Made by a program: the position numbers and the translations under genes. Shown one piece after another: positions 8,107 through 15,952 of a DNA stretch of 28,908 bases; position 1 is the stretch's first letter, and each line of letters opens with the position of its first letter. This DNA is from JAVBSN01 sp031547045 (GTDB lineage Bacteria > Bacillota > Clostridia > Lachnospirales > Lachnospiraceae): positions 1 to 28,908 of the forward strand of contig JAVBSN010000018.1 of the NCBI GenBank assembly GCA_031547045.1. Reading direction: 5' to 3'. The notes below the pieces were generated by a model that saw nothing but the letters and a program-made list of their open reading frames with translations, made no database searches and was not told the origin of the DNA.

Positions 8107-8943
8107 ATGAATAATTTAGAACTTAAAAGCACAGCTAATGAGATAAGAAAAGGTATTGTAACTGCACTACATAGTGCCAAATCAGGACATCCAGGTGGTT
8201 CATTATCATCAGCAGATATATTTACTTATTTATATTTTGCAGAAATGAATATTGATCCTGCTAATCCAGATAAAGAGGATAGAGATAGATTTGTATTATC
8301 AAAAGGTCATGTAGCACCTGCATATTATTCTACTTTAGCAGAGAGAGGATTCTTTCCTAAAGAAGATTTGACTACATTAAGACATGTAGGTTCATATTTA
8401 CAAGGACATCCAGATATGAAACATATTCCAGGTGTTGATATGTCATCAGGTTCATTAGGACAAGGTATATCAACTGCTGTAGGTATGGCTTTATCAGCAA
8501 AATTATCTAATGATAGCTATAGAGTATACACATTATTAGGTGATGGCGAGATTCAAGAAGGACAAGTTTGGGAAGCGTCTATGTTTGCTGGACATAAAGC
8601 ATTAGATAATCTTGTAGTTATAGTTGATAATAATGGTTTACAAATAGATGGTAGTGTTGATGAAGTATGTTCACCATACCCAATTGATAAAAAATTTGAA
8701 GCTTTTAATTTTAATGTTATAAATATTGATGGACATAATTTTGATGATATAGCAAAAGCATTTGAGGTAGCAAAAGAATGCAAAGGCAGACCAACTGCTA
8801 TTATTGCTAAGACTATCAAAGGAAAGAATGTATCATTTATGGAGAACCAAGCATCATGGCATGGAGCAGCTCCTAACGCAGAGCAATATAAGATTGCAAT
8901 GGAAGATTTAGAAAAGGTAGGTGTAAGCATATGTCAGAAGTAA
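8107..8943 (+). CDS. Transketolase, N-terminal (TPP-binding) subunit
   Basis: 278 residues, corresponding to the pyrophosphate-binding half of transketolase. Motifs: SGHPGGSLSSADI (substrate/TPP pocket His), LSKGHVAPAYY, and the TPP/Mg motif GDGEIQEG followed by about 25 residues to VDNNGLQIDG. Together with the next gene it makes the enzyme moving two-carbon units between sugar phosphates in the non-oxidative pentose phosphate pathway. Split transketolases of this kind are common in Clostridia and archaea. The stop overlaps the next gene by 13 nt, indicating translational coupling of the two subunits. Confidence 0.95.
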   Translation: MNNLELKSTANEIRKGIVTALHSAKSGHPGGSLSSADIFTYLYFAEMNIDPANPDKEDRDRFVLSKGHVAPAYYSTLAERGFFPKEDLTTLRHVGSYLQGHPDMKHIPGVDMSSGSLGQGISTAVGMALSAKLSNDSYRVYTLLGDGEIQEGQVWEASMFAGHKALDNLVVIVDNNGLQIDGSVDEVCSPYPIDKKFEAFNFNVINIDGHNFDDIAKAFEVAKECKGRPTAIIAKTIKGKNVSFMENQASWHGAAPNAEQYKIAMEDLEKVGVSICQK

Positions 8944-9869
8944 TTAAGATAGCAACTAGAGATAGTTATGGTGAAGCATTAGTAGAATTAGGAAAAGAGC
9001 ATGACAATTTAATAGTATTAGATGCTGACTTAGCAGCAGCTACTAAGACTGTTACATTTAAGAAAGCATTTCCGGATAGACATATAGATTGTGGTATTGC
9101 AGAATCAAACATGATGGGAATTGCAGCAGGTATAGCTTCTACAGGAAAAGTACCTTTTGCATCATCATTTGCAATGTTTGCAGCAGGAAGAGCATTTGAG
9201 CAAGTTCGTAACTCAATTGGATATCCAAAGTTAAATGTTAAGATTGGTGCTACTCACGCAGGTATTTCTGTAGGTGAAGATGGAGCAACACATCAATGTA
9301 ACGAAGATATAGAACTTATGAGAACTATTCCAGGAATGGTAGTTATTAATCCTTCAGATGATGTTGAAGCTAAGGCAGCAGTTAAGGCAGCATATGAGCA
9401 TAACGGCCCAGTGTATCTTAGATTTGGAAGACTTGCAGCTCCTGTTATAAATGATAATGCAGATTACAAATTTGAATTAGGTAAAGGTGTTGTATTAAGA
9501 GAAGGTAAGGATATTACTATTATTGCAACAGGTCTTATGGTTTCAGAATCATTAGAAGCAGCTAATTTATTAGCAGTCGATGGAGTAGATGCAAAGGTTA
9601 TTAATATTCATACAATTAAACCATTAGATGAAGAATTAGTAATTGAAGCAGCAAAGACAACAAATAAGATTGTTACAGTTGAAGAACATTCAGTAATTGG
9701 TGGACTTGGCAGTGCTGTATGTGATGTTTTATGTGAGAAACAACCAACAAAAGTTCAGAAAATAGGAATGTACGATATGTTTGGTGAATCTGGACCAGCA
9801 GTAGAACTACTTAAGAAATATAAACTTGATGCACAAGGAATATATGAGCAAATAAAAGAACAATTATAA
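8931..9869 (+). CDS. Transketolase, C-terminal (pyrimidine-binding) subunit
   Basis: 312 residues covering the Pyr and C-terminal domains. CGIAESNMMGIAAGIA contains the conserved Glu that activates TPP, and ATHAGISVGEDGATHQ and VYLRFGR are typical of the family. The C-terminal domain ends in MFGESGPAVELLKKY, as in 1-deoxyxylulose-5-phosphate synthase and transketolase C-domains. Its ATG lies inside the last codons of the N-terminal subunit (13-nt overlap). DXS also has this fold but is encoded as one about 620-residue chain, so transketolase fits better. Confidence 0.95.
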   Translation: MSEVIKIATRDSYGEALVELGKEHDNLIVLDADLAAATKTVTFKKAFPDRHIDCGIAESNMMGIAAGIASTGKVPFASSFAMFAAGRAFEQVRNSIGYPKLNVKIGATHAGISVGEDGATHQCNEDIELMRTIPGMVVINPSDDVEAKAAVKAAYEHNGPVYLRFGRLAAPVINDNADYKFELGKGVVLREGKDITIIATGLMVSESLEAANLLAVDGVDAKVINIHTIKPLDEELVIEAAKTTNKIVTVEEHSVIGGLGSAVCDVLCEKQPTKVQKIGMYDMFGESGPAVELLKKYKLDAQGIYEQIKEQL

Positions 9870-9878
9870 TTAAAATAT

Positions 9879-9915
9879 AAATGTCTAATCATTAAATGTT
9901 AGTGGTTAGACATTT
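9879..9915 (+). terminator. Terminator of the transketolase operon
   Basis: AAATGTCTAATCATT (9879-9893) pairs with AGTGGTTAGACATTT (9901-9915), with G-U pairs allowed, followed by TATCTTAG. It marks the end of the operon before the GC-rich block. Confidence 0.75.
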
Positions 9916-9930
9916 TATCTTAGTTCAAGA

Positions 9931-10093
9931 TAAGACTCCCACCTCTATAGGTGGTGAGCACAACAAGCTAGTCTCAGTGGGAGCCCAATCTCTCACTGAG
10001 ATAAACGCCACCGGCGGATTGCAGGGCGGCACAGGTGTATTATGTCAGCATAGCTGACGCACCGCCCACAACAAGAACGCCAAGGTGTTCTTG
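9931..10093 (+). ncRNA. Candidate structured RNA or remnant of an IS200/IS605-type element end
   Basis: Bases 9931-10090 are 54% GC (87 of 160), far above the surroundings, and contain no plausible ORF. Hairpins: CTC+CCACCT / AGGTGG+t+GAG (9936-9944/9949-9958). A 12-bp stem TCTCAGTGGGAG / CTCTCACTGAGA (9972-9983/9990-10001) has loop CCCAAT. CGCC/GGCG pair at 10006-10009/10013-10016. GGGCGG/CCGCCC (10024-10029/10062-10067) encloses GTCAGC-ata-GCTGAC. CAAGAACG / TGTTCTTG (10072-10079/10086-10093) closes the block. Alternative pairings exist: CTCCCAC 9936-9942 with GTGGGAG 9977-9983, and CAATC 9986-9990 with GATTG 10017-10021. An element end resembling the TnpB guide-RNA region, or a leader RNA of the downstream operon, are both inference. 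Strand is assumed from the neighbours. Confidence 0.5.
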
Positions 10094-10110
10094 AATTAAA
10101 TGGAGAATAT

Positions 10111-11001
10111 ATGGACGATAATATACAACAAGAATTAAATAGTAAGAAAGTTCTTACGCCAGAAGAAGAGAGAATTCGTAAGATTGAGAGAAGTATAATT
10201 AAAACTTATAGAAAAAGTATCTGGAGAAAATTCGTTAAAGGAATTCAAGAGTATGATATGATTAAACCAGGAGATAACATAGCTGTATGTATATCTGGTG
10301 GTAAGGATTCTATGCTTCTTGCAAAACTTATGCAAGAATTATTAAAGCATGGTAAATTTGAGTTTGGCGTAAAGTTTTTAGTTATGGATCCAGGTTATAA
10401 TAAGGAAAACAGAGAAAAGATAGAATACAATGCCAAGATACTGGGTATTCCAATACAGGTATTTGAGACTAATATATTTGACTCTGTAGTAAATGTAGAA
10501 GATTCACCTTGTTACTTATGTGCAAGAATGAGACGAGGTTATTTATATAGATTTGCAGGGGAGTTAGGGTGCAACAAGATTGCCTTAGGACATCATTTTG
10601 ATGATGTTGTAGAAACTGTATTAATGGGTATGTTCTATGGTGGGCAAGTTCAGACTATGATGCCTAAGTTGCACAGTACCAACTTTAGGGGAATGGAATT
10701 AATAAGACCTATGTATCTTGTTGAAGAAGATGCCATTATAAAATGGCGTGATAATAATGAGTTAGAATTTATTCGATGTGCATGTAGATTTACGGAAAAT
10801 ACAGTAACGCATGATACAGGGGAAAGTACTTCTAAACGGCAAGAGATGAAGGAGCTTATTAAGAAATATAAAGCAATTAATCCTAATATGGATAAGAATA
10901 TATTTAGAAGTATGCATAATATTAATTTAAGAACAATTATTGGCTATCATAATGGAGATGAAGAATATAATTTCCTAGATGATTATGATGAACGAGGATA
11001 G
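10111..11001 (+). CDS. TtcA-like tRNA 2-thiocytidine synthase (PP-loop ATPase)
   Basis: 296 residues, close to the usual TtcA length. The PP-loop ISGGKDSM (62-67 SGGKDS) binds ATP. CYLC (Cys134, Cys137) and a third Cys in IRCACRF (Cys223 or Cys225) match the three cysteines that hold the iron-sulfur cluster in TtcA. LGHHFDDVVETVL is the family helix after the PP-loop domain. TtcA adenylates C32 of certain tRNAs and replaces the oxygen with sulfur. The C-terminus (MHNINLRTIIGYH) differs from the proteobacterial enzyme, so the exact tRNA target is less certain. GGAG (10102-10105) lies 5 nt before the ATG. It opens a tight four-gene set; the next gene begins 8 nt downstream. Confidence 0.8.
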   Translation: MDDNIQQELNSKKVLTPEEERIRKIERSIIKTYRKSIWRKFVKGIQEYDMIKPGDNIAVCISGGKDSMLLAKLMQELLKHGKFEFGVKFLVMDPGYNKENREKIEYNAKILGIPIQVFETNIFDSVVNVEDSPCYLCARMRRGYLYRFAGELGCNKIALGHHFDDVVETVLMGMFYGGQVQTMMPKLHSTNFRGMELIRPMYLVEEDAIIKWRDNNELEFIRCACRFTENTVTHDTGESTSKRQEMKELIKKYKAINPNMDKNIFRSMHNINLRTIIGYHNGDEEYNFLDDYDERG

Positions 11002-11009
11002 GTAGAAAT

Positions 11010-11996
11010 ATGAAATATATAGATATGCATTGTGATACATTACAGATGTATGTAGACACAAATAATGAAAAGGACTTATATAATAATAATAAATGTGTAA
11101 ATATACCTAAATTAATCGAAGGTAATTGTTTTGTTCAATTTTTTGCAATATTTATGCTAGAGCCTGACCATTATGAACTTATGGGATTACCCGAAATATC
11201 AGATGATGAGTTGGTTAGAAGATTATATAAGGGATACACTGAAAATGTAGATAAATATAATGACTATATATCATGGGTAAAGGACTTTAATGACGTATCT
11301 AGAAATATAGATGATAATAAAATATCAGCAATACTAACATTGGAAGACGGCAGAATAATTGGCAATGATATAGATAATGTTAAAATGTTATATGATAAGG
11401 GTTTTAGAGGAATAGGATTGACATGGAATTCTGAAAATACTTTAGGATACCCTAATTCTATAGATTGCAGTATAATGAATAAAGGATTAAAACCTTTGGG
11501 AAAAGAAGTAGTCTGTTATATGCAAGAGCTAGGAATGGTAGTAGATGTATCCCATTTATCTGATGGTGGATTCTATGATGTTGTAGAGATTAGTAAAGGT
11601 ACTAAGATACCATTTGTAGCAACTCATTCTAATTGCAGAACTATAGGAACAGCAACTAGAAATATGACAGACGATATGATAAGGGAACTTGCCAATTGTG
11701 GTGGTGTTATGGGACTTAATTTTTATCCAGGTTTCTTGACAAAAGAGGAAACAAATAATACTCTATGTAAAATAGAATATTTAATAAGCCATCTTAGACA
11801 CATGGTTAATATAGGTGGTATAGATTGCGTAGCAATAGGCACAGATTTTGATGGATGTGATGGTGAATTTGAGATTGAAGATTCATCTAAGATGCAAGTA
11901 TTATTTGAAACTATGGCGAATAATGGGTTTACAAATAATGAAATTGAAAAAATATCTCATAAAAATGTTTTAAGAGTATTAGAGGATATATTATAA
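11010..11996 (+). CDS. Membrane dipeptidase family protein (peptidase M19)
   Basis: 328 residues, normal for M19. The dinuclear-zinc ligands are recognisable: H7 and D9 in MHCD, E112 in TLEDGR (bridging Glu), H182 in DVSHLS and H206 in THSNCR; D279 in AIGTDFDG is the conserved catalytic-site Asp. Despite the family name there is no signal peptide or anchor, so it should be cytoplasmic. Members cleave dipeptides, including Cys-Gly and D-amino-acid dipeptides; the substrate here is not defined. It lies between ttcA-like and serine acetyltransferase genes. Confidence 0.9.
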   Translation: MKYIDMHCDTLQMYVDTNNEKDLYNNNKCVNIPKLIEGNCFVQFFAIFMLEPDHYELMGLPEISDDELVRRLYKGYTENVDKYNDYISWVKDFNDVSRNIDDNKISAILTLEDGRIIGNDIDNVKMLYDKGFRGIGLTWNSENTLGYPNSIDCSIMNKGLKPLGKEVVCYMQELGMVVDVSHLSDGGFYDVVEISKGTKIPFVATHSNCRTIGTATRNMTDDMIRELANCGGVMGLNFYPGFLTKEETNNTLCKIEYLISHLRHMVNIGGIDCVAIGTDFDGCDGEFEIEDSSKMQVLFETMANNGFTNNEIEKISHKNVLRVLEDIL

Positions 11997-12026
11997 ATAT
12001 CTTTAATAAAACAAGGAGGATGAAGT

Positions 12027-12932
12027 ATGAGTAGTAAGTTTAATGAAAATCTGCCTGAGTTAGTAGAAGCAATAACAGCTAATTATGGTCAGGAAGAAAT
12101 ATTTCTTGCAAAAGACAACCTAAGAGTACCTTCAAGAAATGTAATAATAAATATATTAAGTGAATTTAGAAAAATTATGTTCCCAGGATATTTTGGAACA
12201 GAGCATATAGATAATAAAAATGCAGGATATTTTGTTGGACACATTTTAACTAAGATTAATGAGTTATTAGTGCCACAGGTGGAGCAAGCATTATCTTATG
12301 CAAGCAATACAAGGATAAATGAAGAAATAAGAGAAAAGGCAGAGGATATATGTGTTGATATATTAAAAGAAGTACCTAATATACAACAAATGTTACTTCT
12401 TGACATAGATGCAGCCTTAGAGGGTGATCCAGCATCAGGAAGTAAGGAGCAAATTATATTTTCTTATCCAGGGTTATTTGCAATATTTATATATAGAATA
12501 GCTCATGAATTCTATATAAGAGACATACCTTATATACCAAGAATTATGACAGAGCATGCTCATAGTAAAACAGGAATTGATATTAATGCAGGAGCAAAAA
12601 TTGGAAAGTATTTCTTTATTGACCATGGTACAGGAGTTGTAGTAGGTGAAACTACTATAATTGGAGATAGAGTTAAGATATATCAAGGTGTTACTCTAGG
12701 TGCATTATCAACTAAGGGTGGAATTAGTCTAGCAGGAATTAAGAGACATCCAACTATAGAAGATGATGTAACTATATATTCTGGGGCAACTATATTAGGC
12801 GGAGAGACTATAATAGGAAAAGAAGCTGTTATAGGAGGTAATGCATTTATAACAAAATCAGTTCCATCAGGATGTAAGGTAACTATTAAGAATCCAGAGC
12901 ATGATATTAAATGTGAGAAATGTGAGTTATAA
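12027..12932 (+). CDS. cysE: Serine O-acetyltransferase
   Basis: 301 residues. The first 140 residues are helical and the rest is a left-handed beta-helix of hexapeptide repeats (GIDINAGAKIGKYFFID, GTGVVVGETTIIGDRVKI). Catalytic-region residues of the family are present: H177 in HAHSKTGIDI, D185, and H200 in DHGTG. It acetylates serine with acetyl-CoA to O-acetylserine, the precursor for cysteine. The N-terminal domain is the extended type seen in Clostridia rather than the short EpsC form. The C-terminus KCEKCEL has two cysteines. No O-acetylserine sulfhydrylase gene is adjacent. AAGGAGG precedes the ATG. Confidence 0.92.
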   Translation: MSSKFNENLPELVEAITANYGQEEIFLAKDNLRVPSRNVIINILSEFRKIMFPGYFGTEHIDNKNAGYFVGHILTKINELLVPQVEQALSYASNTRINEEIREKAEDICVDILKEVPNIQQMLLLDIDAALEGDPASGSKEQIIFSYPGLFAIFIYRIAHEFYIRDIPYIPRIMTEHAHSKTGIDINAGAKIGKYFFIDHGTGVVVGETTIIGDRVKIYQGVTLGALSTKGGISLAGIKRHPTIEDDVTIYSGATILGGETIIGKEAVIGGNAFITKSVPSGCKVTIKNPEHDIKCEKCEL

Positions 12933-12956
12933 GTTAGAGGTATAGGAGGATTATTT

Positions 12957-13598
12957 ATGAGTACACCAATAGAACAAAGAAATAAATGCTTAGGAGAAAA
13001 GGTAGTTAGGTCCTTAGAAGCTAGACACTTTGAAGCATACTATTGTATAGATAGTAAAGCAGCCTTAGATAAAGCCTTAGACCTTATTCCCAAGGGAGAT
13101 ACTGTAGCTTGGGGAGGTTCAGTGACTATTAGAGATATTGGACTTACAGATGCACTATATGAAGGTGATTATACTATTTTAGATAGAGAGGTAACTTCTG
13201 TACCTGAAGAAAGAGAAGAAATTGCAAGAAAGTCATTCCTAGCTGATACTTATATAACTAGTAGTAATGCAGTTAGTGAAGATGGACAGTTAGTAAATAT
13301 TGATGGTTATGGAAATAGGGTTGCAGCAATGATATTTGGACCTAAAAGTGTTGTAGTAATAGTAGGTATAAATAAAATTGCTAAAACTGTAGATGATGCT
13401 ATGAAGAGAGCAAGAAATATTGCAGCACCAATAAATGTACAGAAATTTCCTAATAAGAAAACACCTTGTATGATAACAGGAAGTTGTGAGAACTGTATAT
13501 CAGAAGATTGTATATGTGCATATATGGTTACAACAAGAATAAGTAATCCTCATAAAAAGATTAAAGTTATTATTGTAGGCGAAGAATTAGGATACTAG
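12957..13598 (+). CDS. LUD-domain (lactate-utilisation, LutC/YkgG-like) protein
   Basis: 213 residues with the LUD fold: TVAWGGSVTIRDIGL, a strand-turn motif typical of the family, then TSSNAVSEDGQLVNIDGYGNRVAAMIFGP and the VVVIVGINKI strand. A Cys-rich segment near the C-terminus (PCMITGSCENCISEDCIC) resembles that of single-domain clostridial LUD proteins. LUD proteins are linked to lactate oxidation, but there is no LutA/LutB partner here, so the substrate is open. It is the last gene of the ttcA-like operon. Its stop lies 1 nt from the stop of the convergent ylmH gene, with no terminator between them. Confidence 0.85.
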   Translation: MSTPIEQRNKCLGEKVVRSLEARHFEAYYCIDSKAALDKALDLIPKGDTVAWGGSVTIRDIGLTDALYEGDYTILDREVTSVPEEREEIARKSFLADTYITSSNAVSEDGQLVNIDGYGNRVAAMIFGPKSVVVIVGINKIAKTVDDAMKRARNIAAPINVQKFPNKKTPCMITGSCENCISEDCICAYMVTTRISNPHKKIKVIIVGEELGY

Positions 13599-13599
13599 A

Positions 13600-14355
13600 C
13601 TACACATATTTTTTAAGACTAATATATATACGACCTTTACGAGTCTCATTTCCAGAATCAACAAATATATATTTACCATGACCACGCATAACGAGTACGT
13701 CATTAGGTTTTAGTAATTGACTATTGTTTTCGCATAATACGCCATTAATATATATTTTCTTGTCTCGAAATAGATTAAGGCTTTGACTTCTAGATGTTTT
13801 TAATAACACAGAAATTATTGCATCAGCTCGTAAAGAAGCAACTATAACAGAAACATCTTCTAGTGTAGGAGATGTTTCTGTTATATTATTATCTACTATA
13901 GTGCATTTAATATTAGTATGCTTAACTTTAGTAAGATTATCTACAATATAATCAGTAATCGTATCTAAGCAATATACATAACCAGAATTATTCTTTATAA
14001 ATATATCGCCGATAACATTTCTTTCTATACCTAGATTGAGTATAGCACCAAGAAAATCTCTATGTGAAAATGTATCAGAAAACTTCTTTAGTAGAGGTGT
14101 TATCTGGATTAATCGTATAGGAAATTCACATTCATATCCCAAATCATTAACTGAGCCAAAGGCGACTATCTGTCGTTCACATTGTTCGTTTCCACCAAAA
14201 GTACTATATCCAATAAAGTTAATCTCATTAGACATATTATAAAATGTATTTAATTCATTTATACTAAGAAAGTTAGTATAGATGTAAGTATTCTGTTTGT
14301 AAGCCTTTTGGGCCAATTCTGCAAATCTCTTCTTTAATAAAGTTTCATTTTCCAT
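13600..14355 (-). CDS. ylmH: YlmH-like S4-domain RNA-binding protein
   Basis: 251 residues, the usual YlmH length. The N-terminal 170 residues carry the YlmH-specific fold (NEINFIGYSTFGGNEQCERQIVAFG, LGAILNLGIERNVIGDI). The C-terminal S4 domain (about 170-235) reads SLRADAIISVLLKTSRSQSLNLF ... VYINGVL-like ... LKPNDVLVMRGHGKYIF, as in ribosomal protein S4 and RluD. YlmH family proteins have been implicated in ribosome quality control and sit in the division cluster of Gram-positives; here the gene stands apart from division genes. The ribosome binding site is poor. Confidence 0.88.
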   Translation of the reverse strand: MENETLLKKRFAELAQKAYKQNTYIYTNFLSINELNTFYNMSNEINFIGYSTFGGNEQCERQIVAFGSVNDLGYECEFPIRLIQITPLLKKFSDTFSHRDFLGAILNLGIERNVIGDIFIKNNSGYVYCLDTITDYIVDNLTKVKHTNIKCTIVDNNITETSPTLEDVSVIVASLRADAIISVLLKTSRSQSLNLFRDKKIYINGVLCENNSQLLKPNDVLVMRGHGKYIFVDSGNETRKGRIYISLKKYV

Positions 14356-14392
14356 GTTATTATTCCAATTCTGTTATTATAATTTAGGTAAT

Positions 14393-14430
14393 ACCTAGAC
14401 ATTATTTTAAAATATATTAAGTGTCTAGGT
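14393..14430. terminator. Inverted repeat between serine hydrolase and ylmH
   Basis: ACCTAGACA (14393-14401) pairs with TGTCTAGGT (14422-14430) and the loop contains the palindrome TATTTTAAAATA. No long T-run follows on either strand, so termination is only likely, and an operator role is possible. Confidence 0.4.
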
Positions 14431-14442
14431 GTGCATTTATAT

Positions 14443-15414
14443 TTAGTTCTCAAATATAGGTTCTATATATTTTTGAATAAATTCAATTCTATCAGTGACA
14501 TTTGGCTTGAAGAGAGAAGCTATTGAAATCACCATGTTTTTCTGTGTATTGACATAGATTACATTTCCACCGTCTCCCATTGCAGCAAAGCCATTTTCAT
14601 TAACCCACCATAAATATCCGTATGATAGATTCTGCTTTTTCCATCGGCTATGTTCAGTAGTGCTCTCAACTATCCATTTTGAAGATACGATTTGTTTTCC
14701 ATCCCGGTTTCCATTATTCAAGTACAATTGACCTAGTTTAGCCATATCTAGAGGAGAAAGTGTTAGTCCCCAGCCTGCTGTGTTTGTTCCAGCCATGTCA
14801 GTAACCCAACCACTTGTATTAGTAGATTTATTAAATTCTAGTTGTTCCTCCTTAGAGTGGAAGATTATATTATTTTCAACAGTGATTCCTAATGGTAAGA
14901 ATAAGTTTTCTGTTGCAAAGTCAAATACAGATTGTTCAGTTACGTTTACAAGAATACCTGATAAAATATCTGGACCTATAAGAGGAGTGTATCTAAATGT
15001 TCCTATTTTTCCTTTGCCACCTAATAAATCAAGAGTGAATTTTACACTATCATCACTTGTGAAATATTTTATGTAAGGGGCAAATTTATATTTATAGGGT
15101 GCAGTCATTGTCAACAAATCCTTAAGCGTAATATTTTGTATTGTATTTTCTCTTTTCTTAACTACATATTCAGGAAAAAAATCTAATACTTTCTGGTCGG
15201 TGCTTTGTATGTATCCTTTGTCCATAGCAATCCCAATCAATATAGAAATAATGCTTTTTGTTACTGAATAAATATGAATACGGCTAGTAGCAGTACATTC
15301 ATTAAAGTAACCTTCATATAATAGCTTGCCGTCCTTTAATACAGCTATACCAGCAATATTGTTATAGTCAATGTGTACCATCTTCTCAAACTCTTTAATT
15401 TTTTCTTGGTTCAT
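14443..15414 (-). CDS. Serine hydrolase, beta-lactamase / D-Ala-D-Ala peptidase-like fold
   Basis: The start is the ATG at 15414, with AAGGAG (complement of 15424-15429) upstream; a longer frame from 15471 runs through the presumed operator. The product is 323 residues with no signal peptide. The SxxK nucleophile motif is S50-V-T-K53 in HIYSVTKSIIS. The second motif, usually YxN, reads Y142-T-P144 here, so the Asn is not conserved. The third is the GDGGNVIYV segment of the usual HxG region. Such cytoplasmic class C-like hydrolases include esterases and peptidases; resistance to beta-lactams is not implied. It is a single gene on the minus strand. Confidence 0.8.
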   Translation of the reverse strand: MNQEKIKEFEKMVHIDYNNIAGIAVLKDGKLLYEGYFNECTATSRIHIYSVTKSIISILIGIAMDKGYIQSTDQKVLDFFPEYVVKKRENTIQNITLKDLLTMTAPYKYKFAPYIKYFTSDDSVKFTLDLLGGKGKIGTFRYTPLIGPDILSGILVNVTEQSVFDFATENLFLPLGITVENNIIFHSKEEQLEFNKSTNTSGWVTDMAGTNTAGWGLTLSPLDMAKLGQLYLNNGNRDGKQIVSSKWIVESTTEHSRWKKQNLSYGYLWWVNENGFAAMGDGGNVIYVNTQKNMVISIASLFKPNVTDRIEFIQKYIEPIFEN

Positions 15415-15438
15415 ATAATATATCTCCTTAATGTTATA

Positions 15439-15468
15439 TAAGGATATCCTTAAAATAAAGGATATATC
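15439..15468 (-). promoter_or_regulatory. Palindromic operator-like site upstream of the serine hydrolase
   Basis: TAAGGATATCCTTA (15439-15452) is a perfect 14-bp palindrome. A second partial copy of its half-site (AAAGGATATATCC, 15456-15468) lies next to it. The site is just upstream of the hydrolase ribosome binding site. Confidence 0.4.
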
Positions 15469-15508
15469 CATTTAAAATGCTTTGCAACCCTTATTTTAAA
15501 AAAATATA

Positions 15509-15537
15509 TTGACAATATAGCCACTTTGTATTATTGT
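15509..15537 (+). promoter_or_regulatory. Promoter of the GntR-ABC operon
   Basis: TTGACA (15509-15514), 17-nt spacer, TATTGT (15532-15537). The -10 box lies inside the left arm of the operator at 15524-15565. Confidence 0.7.
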
Positions 15538-15565
15538 ATTAATATCATAATACAATAATACAAAG
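15524..15565. promoter_or_regulatory. Four-half-site operator for the GntR regulator
   Basis: An 18-bp perfect inverted repeat (15524-15541 and 15548-15565) with a 6-bp centre. Each arm is a tandem of one octamer: TTGTATTA twice (15526-15533, 15534-15541), then TAATACAA twice (15548-15555, 15556-15563). It covers the -10 box and reaches the ribosome binding site (AAAGGAGG, 15562-15569). Autorepression by the YtrA-type regulator is inferred from position. Confidence 0.75.
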
Positions 15566-15575
15566 GAGGTGTGCT

Positions 15576-15941
15576 ATGAATTGGGAATTTAATAATGATA
15601 CCCCCATATATCTGCAGATTATGGAACAGATAAAGGCGCAGATAGCAATAGGTAATATTAAAGCAGGCGATAAGTTGCCACCAGTTAGAGAAATGGCAGT
15701 AGAAGCAGAAGTTAATCCTAACACTATGCAAAAAGCATTATCTGAATTAGAACGAGAAGGTCTATTATATTCACAGAGAACTTCTGGAAGATTTGTATCA
15801 GATAATAGTGAAAAAGTAAAATCAATACAAAAAGAACTGCTTATTGAATATATGAATAGCTTTACAGAAAATATGAGCAAGCTTGGATATACCAAAGAAG
15901 AAGCAGCAAATTTGTATATGGAGTATATTGATAAAAAATAG
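15576..15941 (+). CDS. GntR-family (YtrA subfamily) transcriptional regulator
   Basis: 121 residues, the short YtrA type: an N-terminal winged helix-turn-helix (YLQIMEQIKAQIAIGNIKAGDKLPPVREMA, then NPNTMQKALSELEREGLL and TSGRFVSD) plus only about 45 residues of helix for dimerisation (IQKELLIEYMNSFTENM). YtrA regulators usually repress the ABC transporter operon that they head. The ABC ATPase gene follows after 11 nt, and the inverted repeat upstream is the probable target. AGGAGG lies 6 nt before the ATG. Confidence 0.92.
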   Translation: MNWEFNNDTPIYLQIMEQIKAQIAIGNIKAGDKLPPVREMAVEAEVNPNTMQKALSELEREGLLYSQRTSGRFVSDNSEKVKSIQKELLIEYMNSFTENMSKLGYTKEEAANLYMEYIDKK

Positions 15942-15952
15942 GAGGAGATTAT

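Noticed and set aside
8553..8930. Minus-strand 125-codon ORF inside the transketolase gene
   Set aside because: It is fully antisense to a highly conserved enzyme gene and has no ribosome binding site or family resemblance.
9931..10093. T-box or other known riboswitch ahead of ttcA-like
   Set aside because: AGGGCGGCAC vaguely recalls the T-box antiterminator, but the UGGN core is missing and the last hairpin has no T-run. No SAM, cobalamin or TPP core motif was found.
14443..15414. Serine hydrolase as a beta-lactamase
   Set aside because: It has the SxxK motif but no signal peptide and no YxN Asn; the fold is shared with many esterases and peptidases.
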